Source of the DNA: Protea cynaroides
Taxonomy: Eukaryota > Streptophyta > Magnoliopsida > Proteales > Proteaceae
Length of the DNA stretch: 64,000 bases
NCBI GenBank assembly: GCA_028583415.1
Contig: CM053267.1
Location: 28,010,902 to 28,074,901, forward strand
Reading direction: 5' to 3'
In this document: in pieces, positions 11,640-21,529 of the stretch
How the letters are laid out: the number at the start of each line of letters is the position of its first letter
Numbering within the stretch: the stretch's first letter is position 1
Notes under the pieces: generated by a model
Databases searched by the model: none
The model's input: the letters and a program-made list of their open reading frames with translations, nothing else
What the model was told of the DNA's origin: nothing
Program-made: the position numbers and the translations under genes

Positions 11640-12082
11640 GTATGTTCTCTACGATTTCATGTTTTTAGGGTTTCTTAACTAGGTTTTTGCTCATTTATAT
11701 CATTTTCTTCAAGTTAAACTTTTTCCAATCGTAAAAATTTGATTTTTATTGGGGGCTTTTGTTGTTGGTGACTCAATGGATGAAAGCCCTCAAAACTATT
11801 TGAGTTTCATCGGTTGGTTATTGAGAAACTTAAAATTTTCCATTTTTGCCCTAATTTGTTAAACTTTTGAAATTTCTTGCAATTTCTTCAAATTCAATCT
11901 CCTTAGATAAAATTTCCAACTGTATGAGTCCTACAGGATCATTTAGGATCTATATAAGTCCTCCTGCCCACGTGTATGGGTGAAAAGTGAGGCTTTTGAC
12001 CAATTTATGTCGTTATAATATCAAAATTGTTTTGGTTTTTCATCTTTACTAAGCCAGTAGCTGTTTTTCTTTGTTTTTGCAG
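11640..12082 (+). other. Predicted 443-bp 5' leader intron
   Basis: Donor CAG|GTATGT at 11637-11645, and acceptor TTTGTTTTTGCAG ending at 12082 after a T-rich tract. The intron is AT-rich and full of stops, as usual for plant introns. The next exon begins five bases before the ATG at 12088. Confidence 0.55.
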
Positions 12083-12087
12083 ATAGT

Positions 12088-13308
12088 ATGGATCATACTA
12101 AAATACCTAGGTCTCATGACCCAGTTCGCTTCCGCTCTAACGAGGCCGAAGCTCGGTATGCCCACTTTGCATGCAAGAAGGTAGAGGGAGGCCGTATGGT
12201 GGACTTGGCTAGCCTGGCTTTGTTTGATGTGGAGAGAGCTTTTGGTGATATGGACTGGCTTCCTGTGATCATCTACGATGCCTGTACCCGCCTAGATTTG
12301 GTGAGACAGTTTTATTGTAATCTCTAAGTGGTGGGGGATTAGAATGATGCTGAGAGGGGTAGAGAGCTTAGGATCACCAGCTACGTCAAGGGAGTCGAGA
12401 TTTCCTTTGATTATCGACAGTTGGCGGATCCCTTGGGCATTTCATAGGACGGCCCCTTGGTGTTTTGTGCTCCCAGAGAGCCCCAGTTCCTTTCATTGGG
12501 GATGAAGGCTGAAATAGACCGTCAGCTTATTAGAGAGGATCACTGGGAGATGAAAGCGATCTACTTACGTCCAGAGCCTCGGGTGTACTGCAAGATCATT
12601 CAGCATAGCCTGATACCTCAGAGTGGGCACTATGAGAGGATCTCCCAGTTGACCCAGTATCTGTTGTACTGTATCTGCACTAGGCAGCCTGTCTGCCTTC
12701 CTTACATCATTATGCGAACGATGATCAGTGCTACGTTGCCCGGTCATACTGGAAACCTGCCTTATGGACGCATGATCTCTATGCTACTTACCCACCTGGG
12801 TGTTGACATGGTGGATGAGAGGATTTAGGAGAAATCCTTCTCATCACCTCTGGATTGGGAGGCTATCTGTAAGATGGGCATGTAGGATGCTCAGGTCAGT
12901 GATAAGGAGAGGAATGCTCTGGTGTGTCCCCGTACTCGGGTAAAGGTGGTAGACACTGAGGCAGCATCAGCAGCAGGAAGAGCAGGGGTTCATGGGGGTG
13001 ATGATGAGGATCGCATGTATATGGAGGTGGACGCTATACCTCCTCCATCACCTCTACATTCTACTAGACCTGATCCATCTCGGGCTCCTTCACACATGGT
13101 TAGTCCTTCACGCCCACCTTCTGATGATATTATGGGGTTGTTGTGTGAGATTAGGGAGGCCCATCACACATCAGATCAGCGGATGGCTGAGTTGGCAACT
13201 AGTCTCCAGGTGACCCAGACTCAGGTGGCCTGGTTGACTAGGGTGTATGCGGAGGACTATGATAGAGATCGCGAGGCACCTCCTCCTCCAGCACCTCCAG
13301 CTCCATGA
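12088..13308 (+). pseudogene. Antisense accessory gene in Tekay leader (plant-transposon-type protein)
   Basis: One frame of 407 codons runs from ATG 12088 to TGA 13306-13308, interrupted only by five stops: TAA 12325 and TAG at 12340, 12445, 12826 and 12883. No frameshift is needed. It lies opposite to gag-pol, between gag and the 5' LTR. Blocks seen include VRFRSNEAEARYAHFACKKV, LVRQFYCNL, SYVKGVEISFDYRQLADPLG, RPEPRVYCKIIQHSLIPQSG and HLGVDMVDERI. The C-terminus is acidic, then Pro/Ser-rich, with a predicted coiled coil (about residues 350-385) and a Pro/Ala tail. The FYxNL...VKG...LADPLGI pattern resembles proteins annotated as putative plant transposon protein; I do not know a function. 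Leader intron and AATAAA signal complete a gene-like unit. Confidence 0.65.
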
Positions 13309-13417
13309 TGTATATATATTTTTTCTTTTGTTTTTCTTATATTACAAAGTAACTGTCTGGATTGTAGACTATACTCTGGTTTGGATATGTATAAACATTG
13401 CTTTTGATTTGATGTAT

Positions 13418-13423
13418 AAATAA
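13418..13423 (+). terminator. Poly(A) signal of the Tekay antisense gene
   Basis: AATAAA in the context GTATAAATAAAGC, 110 bp past the stop codon and preceded by T-rich sequence, as expected for a plant 3' UTR. Confidence 0.5.
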
Positions 13424-13583
13424 AGCTTGTTCCTTCTTTTATATGTGTATTATTCTCTTTCTTAATTTTGTCTCATACAACACAGGTGCTTATAGTGTGT
13501 TCTTATTACAGCTTTTAAATTAAATCCTAACTCAGTTCACGAACTTTTGTGGAAGTATATTGGTTTAACAGACAGGGCCTGAG

Positions 13584-13598
13584 AGCTCTGATACTAAG
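13584..13598 (-). other. Primer-binding site of Tekay element
   Basis: Minus-strand CTTAGTATCAGAGCTC directly inside the 5' LTR; GTATCAGAGC is shared with the tRNA-iMet primer site TGGTATCAGAGC. Confidence 0.75.
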
Positions 13599-13599
13599 T

Positions 13600-15909
13600 T
13601 GTCACACCTCAATTCCGCACTATTCAGAATGGTGTGATGAACCGTTAATAAACCAACGATTCAACCAGGATCTCTAATAGGTTGTGTCTTTGTTAAATTA
13701 AACTGTACACATCCACAACCATAATCAGAATAAATACACAATAGCAAAAGTCTTAATATTAAATGAACTAAGGAATCTAGTTGTGATAATCATAAATAAA
13801 ATATCAAATTATGTTGTATCAACCGAGACATAAGTAAATAAAATATCAAATTATATTTTTTTAATAATTTAAATAAATATCTAATCGAAAACGCATGAGT
13901 TGCACTCGCATGAGGAGTCATGCGTCTCCACTAGGTCTTCAGCATCCATTGCAGCAACGTGCCCATATGCGGAAACATTCATGTAATCATCCACCGTAGT
14001 ACCTGCATCATCAACTAAAAATATTCGAATTCGAAAGGATGAGCACACATCACGGCTCAGTGAGCAAACAAAACAATGCAACAAATATATGCATGTATTC
14101 AATTCATATCTGTGGTCTGGTATATAAGTTTGCAATATGCAATAGAAAGGTTCGGAGGCCGCCTCACCTCTATACACGAGTGTGTGAATCCGCCCAAAGG
14201 TAACGTTTATTGTCGTCCCACATGCACCCACCATGGACAATATACACCCCATGAAAATGGCATGGTTGTACCGGTTGCCCATACCAATACGTAAGCCCCT
14301 GCTGGCGAGGGCTTGCAAACTGGGCTCGCAACTAACCAATCCTAAGGTTAAATAATGTATCCAAGGCCTCACCCTAGCATCCCTCAATTAGTCCATAGAG
14401 ATAGAGCTAAGGCCCCCGGCAGAGTCGAAGACTACATGGTCCGAGACCACTTCCCCTGATGCCCTACAACGTAATAGTTCCGCTAAGATAATGGCGATAT
14501 GACGATGTTAGTGGACAAGACTTGAGTAGAGATAGAGCTAGAGTCTGGTAACTAGGCTGAACCACAATGTCACTTCCTCCCCCTGATGCTCCACTCGCAT
14601 CAAGCACACTAACCACACACATACATTCACATGCCTATTTCTAGCATCATCATCATCATCATGTTATAATAAACAGAATTAAATATGCATGAACAGTAAT
14701 AGCAAGAATATTGGATGACATGTTGAATGCACATTACAAGCATACACGCATAGAATCAGTCATAGCATTGGACGCAAGAATTAAAATAGTTTATTATTAG
14801 CCAATTAGTTTAGGTCTTGTTCCCTCACCTTTGCTTGAGTGTAGATCCTCTTTCAAGCTTTAAGAATCACTTTTATATCAATAGGAAAACCTAACAAGTC
14901 GATAGATTTTAGTTATAAGTCATTCTGACAATTTTAGGCTTGCTGTTAAGCTAGGGTCGCAGGATGGGTTGCAGGTAGGGTAGCAGAATACTGCGACCCC
15001 CAGGGTAGGGTCGATGTCAGGGTCAGATGTTCCATCTACCCTGGGTGCAACCACCCCTTCCCTAGACTTCCCGAATGCTGGGGGTCGATCCTATGGTCTG
15101 GTAGGGTCGATTCCCAATCGACCCCACGTGCGACCCCCCGTGGTTTGAGTCGAGAATTTCATTCTACAGTCTATTTTTTCTCGTTTGGGTCATATGGCTT
15201 ACTTTCACAATCCATTCTATGCTTGTTCTATGGCTTTAAACTCTAGGTTTCTTCCTTACTTTGCCTACCATGCTTTCCTCCATAGATTTCATTGAAATCC
15301 TCCCATGGATGTATGATTTGGGTTTCTCCTAGACCACACCCTCTTCATGAACTATTTTAAGGTCTTAGATCATCAATGTAAATGTACCCATACCTTAGGT
15401 TTTTCTGAAATTCAGAGGTTTCTCTGAATTCTTCACTTTAGTCTTCTTCTCCCACTTTTCTTCTTTTCTCCTTCTCTTCTCTTCTCTCACTTTCAATTAG
15501 GGTTTCAAAATGAGTAAAAAAGGCTTAGGGATGTCCTATTTATAGAGGAAAAATCTCCCAAATTAAGTCTCATTGATATTAGGAAGAAATCCCATTGAAA
15601 TTTTAAAAGTTTCCTATTTGCGGTTTCTGTCGGCAAACAGGGGGTCGATGAGGTGGTCAGAGATCCCATCGACCCTCAGTTCTAAATTGTCTAACCCCCA
15701 GTTAAAATGTCAGGGGTCTGACTTCCTAATGAGGGGGGGACGACCCTGCTTGTCTGGGTATGCGACCCTATCCCCTATTTTACTATTTTTGGGTCAGTTT
15801 AATACCTGTCTTCGCTATTTCCTTTACGCACTTAGTCAATTTGGCTCGACCATGATAGGTAGATCTGGTACAAGGTGGTAAGACCGGTTAGTTTGATACG
15901 GGTCTTACA
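13600..15909 (-). repeat. Tekay 5' LTR (right)
   Basis: 2310 bp, same ends and order of landmarks as the left LTR. It differs by scattered substitutions and small indels, for example at the CAT-trinucleotide run near 14648. TATA box CTATTTATAG (plus-strand view) at 15536-15545. Confidence 0.85.
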
Positions 15910-15993
15910 CCTAAACCGATCAAACCAGTAATTGAACTCCCACTTAACAACTGGTTAGGTAATTGATCAAGCCCACACAACAGGAATCTAACA
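15910..15993 (-). repeat. copia-1 5' LTR, part 2
   Basis: Short stretch between the Tekay border and GGAATCTAACA. In element orientation it starts TGTTAGATTCC, mirroring the CTAACA end at 5586. It rejoins 5586-5937 if the Tekay insertion is removed. Confidence 0.45.
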
Positions 15994-16067
15994 GTATTAT
16001 TTGGAGAAATTTGTGATAAAAATAGACCTTGGTGGCGCACTCCTCTTGTAGAACTCAGGAATACACC

Positions 16068-16693
16068 TTACTGGCTGAAGGCAGAGAATCCATTGTAAGA
16101 TTCTGAGTGCGAACTATACCATATACGCCATTTAATCCACATAAGCAATTGAAAGGTTCTTTCTGTTTTGAATATGCTCAAGAAATAAAGGAAGAGCACC
16201 ACATGAACATTCTGGTAAATGAAGATGTGAGCCGAGTTCATCCCACAGAATCTTAAGAGCAGAGAAGTAGCTTGAAATTGAGAGATTATCTTGTCGGAGA
16301 AGTGCAATATTGTGCTTCAACTCATAGATCCGAGGGTTATTGCCTTGAGAAAATCGACTTTCCAAGTCGAGCCATAGTTTACAAGCTGTATTCGCATAAA
16401 GTACACTGTCATGGAGATCTTTCATCAGACCATTGTAAATCCATCACATACCATGATATCACACTGATCCCAAGCAGCAGCAACAGCAACAGCAAAATCG
16501 ATATTTGGATCCAGACGAGAATAAAAGCTATCCACAAACACATACTTATTTTGGCTCCCAAAGTTGCTCGCATGGTCCTCATGTCGCATAATTGTTTCCA
16601 TCCAGGAGCCGAGTAACTAAAATGTGTCCTGGGATTATCGGCTGGATAAAAAGATGACAGAGAGGGAAAAAGAATATTTGTACGAGATGCCAT
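16068..16693 (-). pseudogene. copia-2 gag N-terminal half
   Basis: ATG at 16691-16693. The first frame gives MASRTNILFPSLSSFYP; a shift then yields the conserved block LLDGNNYAT (about 16575-16605), typical of plant copia gag. From 16425 the frame reads MKDLHDSVLYANTACKLW, SRFSQGNNPRIYELKHNI and YFSALKILWDELGSH, the hallmark region of the gag-polypeptide family of plant copia elements. A further shift occurs near 16210. The protein would form the virus-like particle; it is truncated by the copia-1 insertion before any zinc knuckle. Confidence 0.75.
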
Positions 16694-17090
16694 GAGAAAG
16701 TTAAATAAGAAACTTTAAGAAATTGCAAGAATCAGAGAGCAAGGGGTAGAAACCCTAAAATGAATTTTGCAGACTAGAAATTACAAGAAAAAGAGGGTAG
16801 GGTATAGAAACCCTTGAAAATCAAATCTCAAGAATTTGCCTAACACGTATAAAGGTATGTTGGCACAAAGAAATGCAAGAATAGCAACTCAGACTAAAAA
16901 CAAAACTTTAGATCAGAAAGCACTGAAACCCTAAATCCAAGATACTATCAAAAGAGAAAATCAAGGGAAAATTATAAAGAAACAAAGAAATATATATCTT
17001 CAATTGATCACTAAAGCTACTTGCATCATCGATTGAGAAAAGAACAGGAACAATGAAGTATAGATCAAGAGAAATTTTCAAGAAGGGCAC

Positions 17091-17104
17091 CTGCTCTGAT
17101 ACCA
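17091..17104 (-). other. Primer-binding site of copia-2
   Basis: Minus-strand TGGTATCAGAGCAG, a textbook initiator-Met tRNA primer site next to the LTR edge at 17105. Confidence 0.85.
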
Positions 17105-17253
17105 TGTCAAACAGAGGAACAAGAGAGACAAAGCAAATCTAAAACTCAAGAGAGAATTTTATATCATTATGAAAAATGTGAAGCACAAAAGCTATTTATA
17201 TTACATTTACAATAGTATTAAATATAAATGGGACACGTGTAAGTGTAACTACA
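17105..17253 (-). repeat. copia-2 5' LTR (short)
   Basis: Begins TGTCAAACAG beside the primer site; the far end is placed at ...AACTACA (17253), about 149 bp. The far border is a guess from the CA terminus; no second LTR is visible for comparison. Confidence 0.45.
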
Positions 17254-17399
17254 CATCACTACTTATTCCTTCAAGATTCGATTCTCTTTTATCAACAAGA
17301 TCTGTCACCAAATCCTCTAGAAATGAATGAGCTTGTTGGTACGAAACCTCAGCCAAAATCTTAATAGGTATTCGACCATTGGCTTTCATATTGTTCGGT

Positions 17400-17890
17400 T
17401 ATAGAGCTCAGGGTTGGGGGAATCAGATGTAGGAAAAGTAGTAGTTCCAGCTTGAAAATGTAGATTTCAAAATTCAAAGATTTCATGGAGATTTGTTACT
17501 TTCTGCAATTGTTGTCGATGACATTACCAGGTCTCTTTTATTGAATTTGGTTGCGTTTGAAGCATGTCCTCATTTTCCTAACGATTAGGCGGTCACCTCT
17601 TACGTCTGTTTTATGGATGCACTCATTGATCATTCCAAATATGTGAAAGAGCTGAGATCAAAGGAGATACTCTTCATCTTATTTGGAAGCGATGAAGAGG
17701 TGGCTAATCTCTTCAATGATTTAGCTACCAATTTATAACTACAAGAAGAAACAAGTCATCTAGATGAGCGAAATGTTACAAACACATTTTAGAAGCCCCA
17801 AGACTGTTGTTGGTGTCATTGTTGCTTTGGTTATTATCCTTTCTCACTTTTGTTCGGTCCTACTTTTCAATCTTCCCAAGAGGTGGTGGC
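17400..17890 (+). pseudogene. DUF247 (UPF0481) protein, C-terminal fragment
   Basis: Plus-strand translation shows VVDDITRSLLLNLVAFEAC, then AVTSYVCFMDALIDHSKYV, ELRSKEILFILFGSDEEVA and NLFNDLATNL. This is the conserved C-terminal half of plant DUF247 membrane proteins, with the invariant F(x)AFE, TSYV.FMD.LI and GSDEEVA.LFN blocks. In-frame stops fall after PHFPND (about 17587), after LATNL and after NTF. A shift then leads into SPKTVVGVIVALVIILSHFC (about 17793-17850), matching the usual single C-terminal transmembrane segment. The N-terminal half is absent. Probably a decayed host gene rather than transposon cargo. Confidence 0.8.
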
Positions 17891-18310
17891 AGTCCAGAAA
17901 AAAGTTCTTTAAGAAGACCCGCAAGGAAAATTCCTTTGAACAACTATTACTGATGCAACATATTAGACAACTAATAAACCATGTGGTGTCGAATGGGCTT
18001 AAATAGCCATGCAACCCTGTAGCCTCATCTGGGTTCTTGGATTCCAGTGGTACATGTGTAGATGCATTCTCAATTGTCCGGGTGCGATTGCAAACGCTGC
18101 TACAGGAAACTCAAGTCCCGAATTGGAGAGGTTTTTTTTTTTTAATGTTTAAATCTATAAACTAGTTTGTCAACCTCTAATCCAGCTTTGTTTTGAGTGC
18201 CTTATGAACATTGAAAAGTAAAAACCACTCATTTCTCCCAAATTTAATCGAATCAACTGGAATACCAAGTTGAGAGAAGTGAATATCAGCGGCAAACGCA
18301 ATATACTCAG
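17891..18310. other. Flank between DUF247 pseudogene and Tat LTR, unrecognised
   Basis: No named gene. A T-run lies at 18131-18143. The last 150 bp have an open minus-strand stretch (YIAFAADIHFSQLGIP) that I could not place; it is interrupted by the Tat insertion and may continue after 31862. Confidence 0.3.
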
Positions 18311-19111
18311 TGTTAGGGGAAAATAATAGTTGATATCAAATCTAGCTTTAGGAAGAGAACTTTGGATGATCCTTGAGAGAAGAACACGTGACGTGCATCC
18401 AAGGGATTAGGGATGGGAAGGCAGAAATGATAGAAAATATCAAAAGGAACTCATGTTCAAACTTCTATGCTGACTCAGATGAGATGTGACGGATTAATGT
18501 GGGTAGTTGGGCTATTTATGGTTTGTCATTAATGCTTATAAATGCTTACAACAACCATAAATGCACGGCATGCTGACTTGACCAGCCAAGTCAGCCTAAC
18601 ATAGACCGAATCAGCATGAAAGCCAGATCCATACTTGTTGGAAAGTGCCGGGACAGAAACGGATATAATAAGGAATGGGAGATATAATTCAAAAAGAATC
18701 GAAGAGTAATAAGGGGAGTCGTGAGCGGCTGACAGGACGTCCTAGCACTGTCCAGAGGGGATGTACCCGCATAAACCTATTATTCTCTAGGTAGTTGATG
18801 ATTGAAATAGTGATAAGTGTAGAAGAACTTGTGGAAGAAGTCTCCTATTAAATCTATATATGTAACAAGAGAACAAAAAAGGAAGAGGATGGAGATTTTC
18901 TTTAATCACTAAGAAAATTTCTCATCTTTGAATTTAACACATTTATTGTCTTCTATCCTTTTCTTCTGGTTCCTATCTCAGAGGAAGGGAAGATGGTTAT
19001 AGTGGGCAGTATCTTAGGGAACCCTTGTTTTTGAAGGAACTCCAGTGTCTCATTGAGAATTCCATATTATATGTCTTGAGAAATCTAGTTTAACGGATTC
19101 CATCGACAACA
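18311..19111 (+). repeat. Tat 5' LTR
   Basis: 801 bp, TG...CA. A TATA-like CTATATATG lies at 18854-18862, about 250 bp from the LTR 3' end. Small differences from the 3' LTR are spread along its length, indicating an old insertion. Confidence 0.85.
18854..18862 (+). promoter_or_regulatory. TATA box of Tat LTR
   Basis: CTATATATG in both LTRs at the same offset (about 31604 in the 3' LTR), followed by an A-rich transcribed region. Confidence 0.45.
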
Positions 19112-19135
19112 GTTTGGAGCCCACCGTGGGGCCCC
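19112..19135 (+). other. Primer-binding site region of Tat element
   Basis: Directly after the LTR: GTTTGGAGCCCACCGTGGGG. It resembles the TTTGGCGCCCACCGTGGGG-type site commonly found next to LTRs of Tat-lineage gypsy elements, with one change in the core. Confidence 0.6.
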
Positions 19136-19177
19136 GACATACTTTGTCTATTGAAGTCTTTCCTTTCCCCTGAACCA

Positions 19178-19180
<3 letters not shown>

Positions 19181-19210
<30 letters not shown>
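19181..19210 (+). repeat. Poly(A) run, 30 bp
   Basis: Uninterrupted A30 in the leader between the primer site and gag. Confidence 0.9.
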
Positions 19211-19213
<3 letters not shown>

Positions 19214-19883
19214 CCCCAAGTCTCTCCTTCCTCTTCTACTTTGTTTCCCTTCAAGTTACTCTATACTTTTCCCCCTTGGCATATTCCTATGGATGGCACC
19301 AGCAGGAAGAGCCGAAAGTTCCTACAACCTACAAGAAACTCAAGTCCATAGTGTTGAAGCAAATATATCCTGGGAAGAGGTAGATGCCCCTATGGGTTCG
19401 GACCCACAAGATGTGTTATCGAAGGAGCCTACCACCAAGGGAGCAGGTGGCCCTAACCCTGACCCATCACGGTATGTTACCAGGGTGCAATTTGATAGAT
19501 TGGCCCAGCAGTTGGCAGTCTTGATGGAATTGTTGCAACAGCGACCCCCAGGTGTGCCGGCTACTTCATCACCTCCAGTTGATGTCCCAAAAGTTCCCCA
19601 GAGATCTCGGCAGTCCAAACGCTCTACGGCGCAGGCTGTCCCCCTTAGCCCAAGGAGGGATAGCCCTTCGGTAGATTCGTATCACAGCAAGGGTAGAAGT
19701 GATAGATGGGAAGACCCTCAATCTCAGTATGTCCCAGAAGTCGACCCTACTGAAATCATCGAAAGCAGCCATGAGTCCCCGGCGGTCTCTCGACGGTCGT
19801 TTATCTCAAATAGGTTGGGGTCGAGACGGGGAGATAGGTGGCCCAGAGGCAGGATGTACACGGAGGCGATTGTGACACAGGAG

Positions 19884-20051
19884 GCACAAAGGAGGGTTGA
19901 CGAAGCCAGACGTGCCAGAGAAGATGCCCAGGCCAAGGTCAACGTTGCTCGACATGCTCGAGAGGATACCCAAGCAAGGGTCGATGAAGCTAGGCGAGTC
20001 CAAGAAGAAACCCAAGCAAGGGTCGACGCTGCACGAGGAGAGAGGGCGACG
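19884..20051 (+). repeat. Four 42-bp (14-residue) coding repeats in Tat gag
   Basis: Consecutive units AQRRVDEARRARED, AQAKVNVARHARED, TQARVDEARRVQEE and TQARVDAARGERAT share an A/TQ-x-x-V-D-x-A-R frame. Charged heptad-like spacing suggests a coiled coil. Confidence 0.85.
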
Positions 20052-20535
20052 GTTATGCCGTCTATTATAGCACCTTCGCCTGTTGTACCAGTGGCAACTA
20101 TTCCCTCAGCAGGAAGCACTCCAACAGGCGATGAAAATACAGCCCGACTAGAACGTCTAGTAAAAGACTTGATGGGCCAGGTGCAACATGTTGAAAGAGA
20201 GGTCGATTCATCAGCCCTCTAAAAGTATGTTACAGAGACTACTCTGACAGATGAGGTTATGAACCATCTCCTACCTACCAACTTTGCCCTCCCAAGTGTT
20301 GGGTGGTATGATGGTAAGACGGATCCAGAAAAGCACTTGGATAAGTTTAAGGCGGGAATGGTCATTTACAGCCACCACGATGCTTTGTGTTGTATAGCTT
20401 TCCCCTCTACTCTACGAGAAGCAGGAAGGACGTGGTTTAATAACCTTCCCCCTCGATTGATGGGGACTTTCAAGGAGCTCAGCAGTTTGTTCCTCTCCCA
20501 CTTTCAGGGGAATCGGGTTCAGAAGAAGAACTTAT

Positions 20536-21529
20536 TGTCACACCCCAATNNNNNNNNNNNNNNNNNNNNNNNNNNNNNNNNNNNNNNNNNNNNNNNNNNN
20601 NNNNNNNNNNNNNNNNNNNNNNNNNNNNNNNNNNNNNNNNNNNNNNNNNNNNNNNNNNNNNNNNNNNNNNNNNNNNNNNNNNNNNNNNNNNNNNNNNNNN
20701 NNNNNNNNNNNNNNNNNNNNNNNNNNNNNNNNNNNNNNNNNNNNNNNNNNNNNNNNNNNNNNNNNNNNNNNNNNNNNNNNNNNNNNNNNNNNNNNNNNNN
20801 NNNNNNNNNNNNNNNNNNNNNNNNNNNNNNNNNNNNNNNNNNNNNNNNNNNNNNNNNNNNNNNNNNNNNNNNNNNNNNNNNNNNNNNNNNNNNNNNNNNN
20901 NNNNNNNNNNNNNNNNNNNNNNNNNNNNNNNNNNNNNNNNNNNNNNNNNNNNNNNNNNNNNNNNNNNNNNNNNNNNNNNNNNNNNNNNNNNNNNNNNNNN
21001 NNNNNNNNNNNNNNNNNNNNNNNNNNNNNNNNNNNNNNNNNNNNNNNNNTTTGCTTGGTTCTCTTCCTTGCCTCTCTCCTTCCTCTTTTCCTTCTCCTCT
21101 CTTTCTCTCAATTCAATTAGGGTTGTGAAAGGAGTGAAAGTGGCTTAGGGACGTCCTTTAAATAGGCTATAAACATCCTAAAATAAGTCCCTTTGAGATT
21201 AGTAAAGAATCCAATCAAAAATCTCGAAATTTCTTAATTTCTATTTTCGGCAGGATCCGAGGGTCGATGGGAGGGTCGATGATCCCGTCGACCCTAGGGT
21301 CTTAAGCTGTCCGACCCTCCCTTCAAAACTGAGGGTCTGACTCTTTGTTTTGGGAGGTCCGACCCTACTTAGCTGGGTATGCGACCCTTCCCCTAATTTA
21401 AGTATTTTTGGGTCGATTTGATACCTGGGATCTCGATCTCCTTCACGCCCTTGGTCCATTTGACTCGGCCATGATGGGTGAACCTGGTTCAAGGTGGTAA
21501 GACCGGGTTAGATTGACAGGGGTCTTACA
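20536..21529 (-). mobile_element. Solo Tekay-family LTR (contains assembly gap)
   Basis: Left end TGTCACACCCCAAT at 20536; right end GGGGTCTTACA at 21529. The ends are those of the Tekay LTRs at 5938 and 13600. Perfect 5-bp target duplication CTTAT at 20531-20535 and 21530-21534. The 3' half shows the same CT-rich stretch, TATA-like region and GGGTCG motif cluster. Bases 20550-21049 are N, so the interior is unknown; only one LTR's worth of landmarks is visible, but a full element collapsed into the gap cannot be excluded. Confidence 0.8.
20550..21049. other. Assembly gap (500 N)
   Basis: Exactly 500 N, which looks like a default gap length; true size unknown. Reading frames that run across it are meaningless. 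Confidence 1.

Larger units (their letters stand above)
5938..15909 (-). mobile_element. Tekay/Del-type Ty3/gypsy chromovirus, internally deleted
   Basis: Two direct LTRs begin TGTCACACC and end GGTCTTACA: 5938-8238 (2301 bp) and 13600-15909 (2310 bp). Element orientation is minus: the primer site for tRNA-iMet abuts the right LTR and a polypurine tract abuts the left one. In element order it carries a 2.4-kb leader (with an antisense gene), gag with CCHC knuckle, protease, partial integrase and a chromodomain. Only about 260 bp separate protease from the integrase zinc-finger region, so RT and RNase H are gone and the copy is non-autonomous. Flanking 5-mers are CCGGA and CCTAA, at best a decayed target duplication. 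Confidence 0.85.
1..15993 (-). mobile_element. Ty1/copia element copia-1 (incomplete, holds a nested Tekay element)
   Basis: The 3' part lies beyond the left window edge. Decayed pol pieces on the minus strand run RNase H-like (about 900-1030), RT (about 1545-2110) and an integrase C-terminal trace (about 2400-2480). A leader follows, then a degenerate tRNA-iMet primer site next to a sequence starting TGTTAGAA at 5586. After the Tekay insertion (5938-15909) the LTR resumes and ends in GGAATCTAACA at 15993, so the LTR would be about 436 bp with TGTTAG/CTAACA ends. The pol fragments are clear. The LTR assignment is inferred from terminal dinucleotides and primer-site context, because the partner LTR is outside the window. 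Confidence 0.6.
15994..17253 (-). mobile_element. copia-2: 5' LTR, primer site and gag of a second copia element
   Basis: Minus strand. A short LTR (17105-17253), a perfect tRNA-iMet-type primer site and a gag frame with one shift are cut off at 15993, where the copia-1 LTR begins. The remainder of copia-2 should lie left of copia-1, outside the window. The LTR right border is the least certain part. Confidence 0.6.

Noticed and set aside
13881..14387. 168-codon minus-strand frame in the Tekay LTR
   Set aside because: It lies wholly within an LTR, is broken in the other LTR, and has no recognised domain.
5928..15920. Clear target duplication for the Tekay element
   Set aside because: Flanking CCGGA and CCTAA share only three of five bases; not reported as a true duplication.
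20259..21128. Frames running through the N gap
   Set aside because: The gap has no sequence, so these are artefacts.
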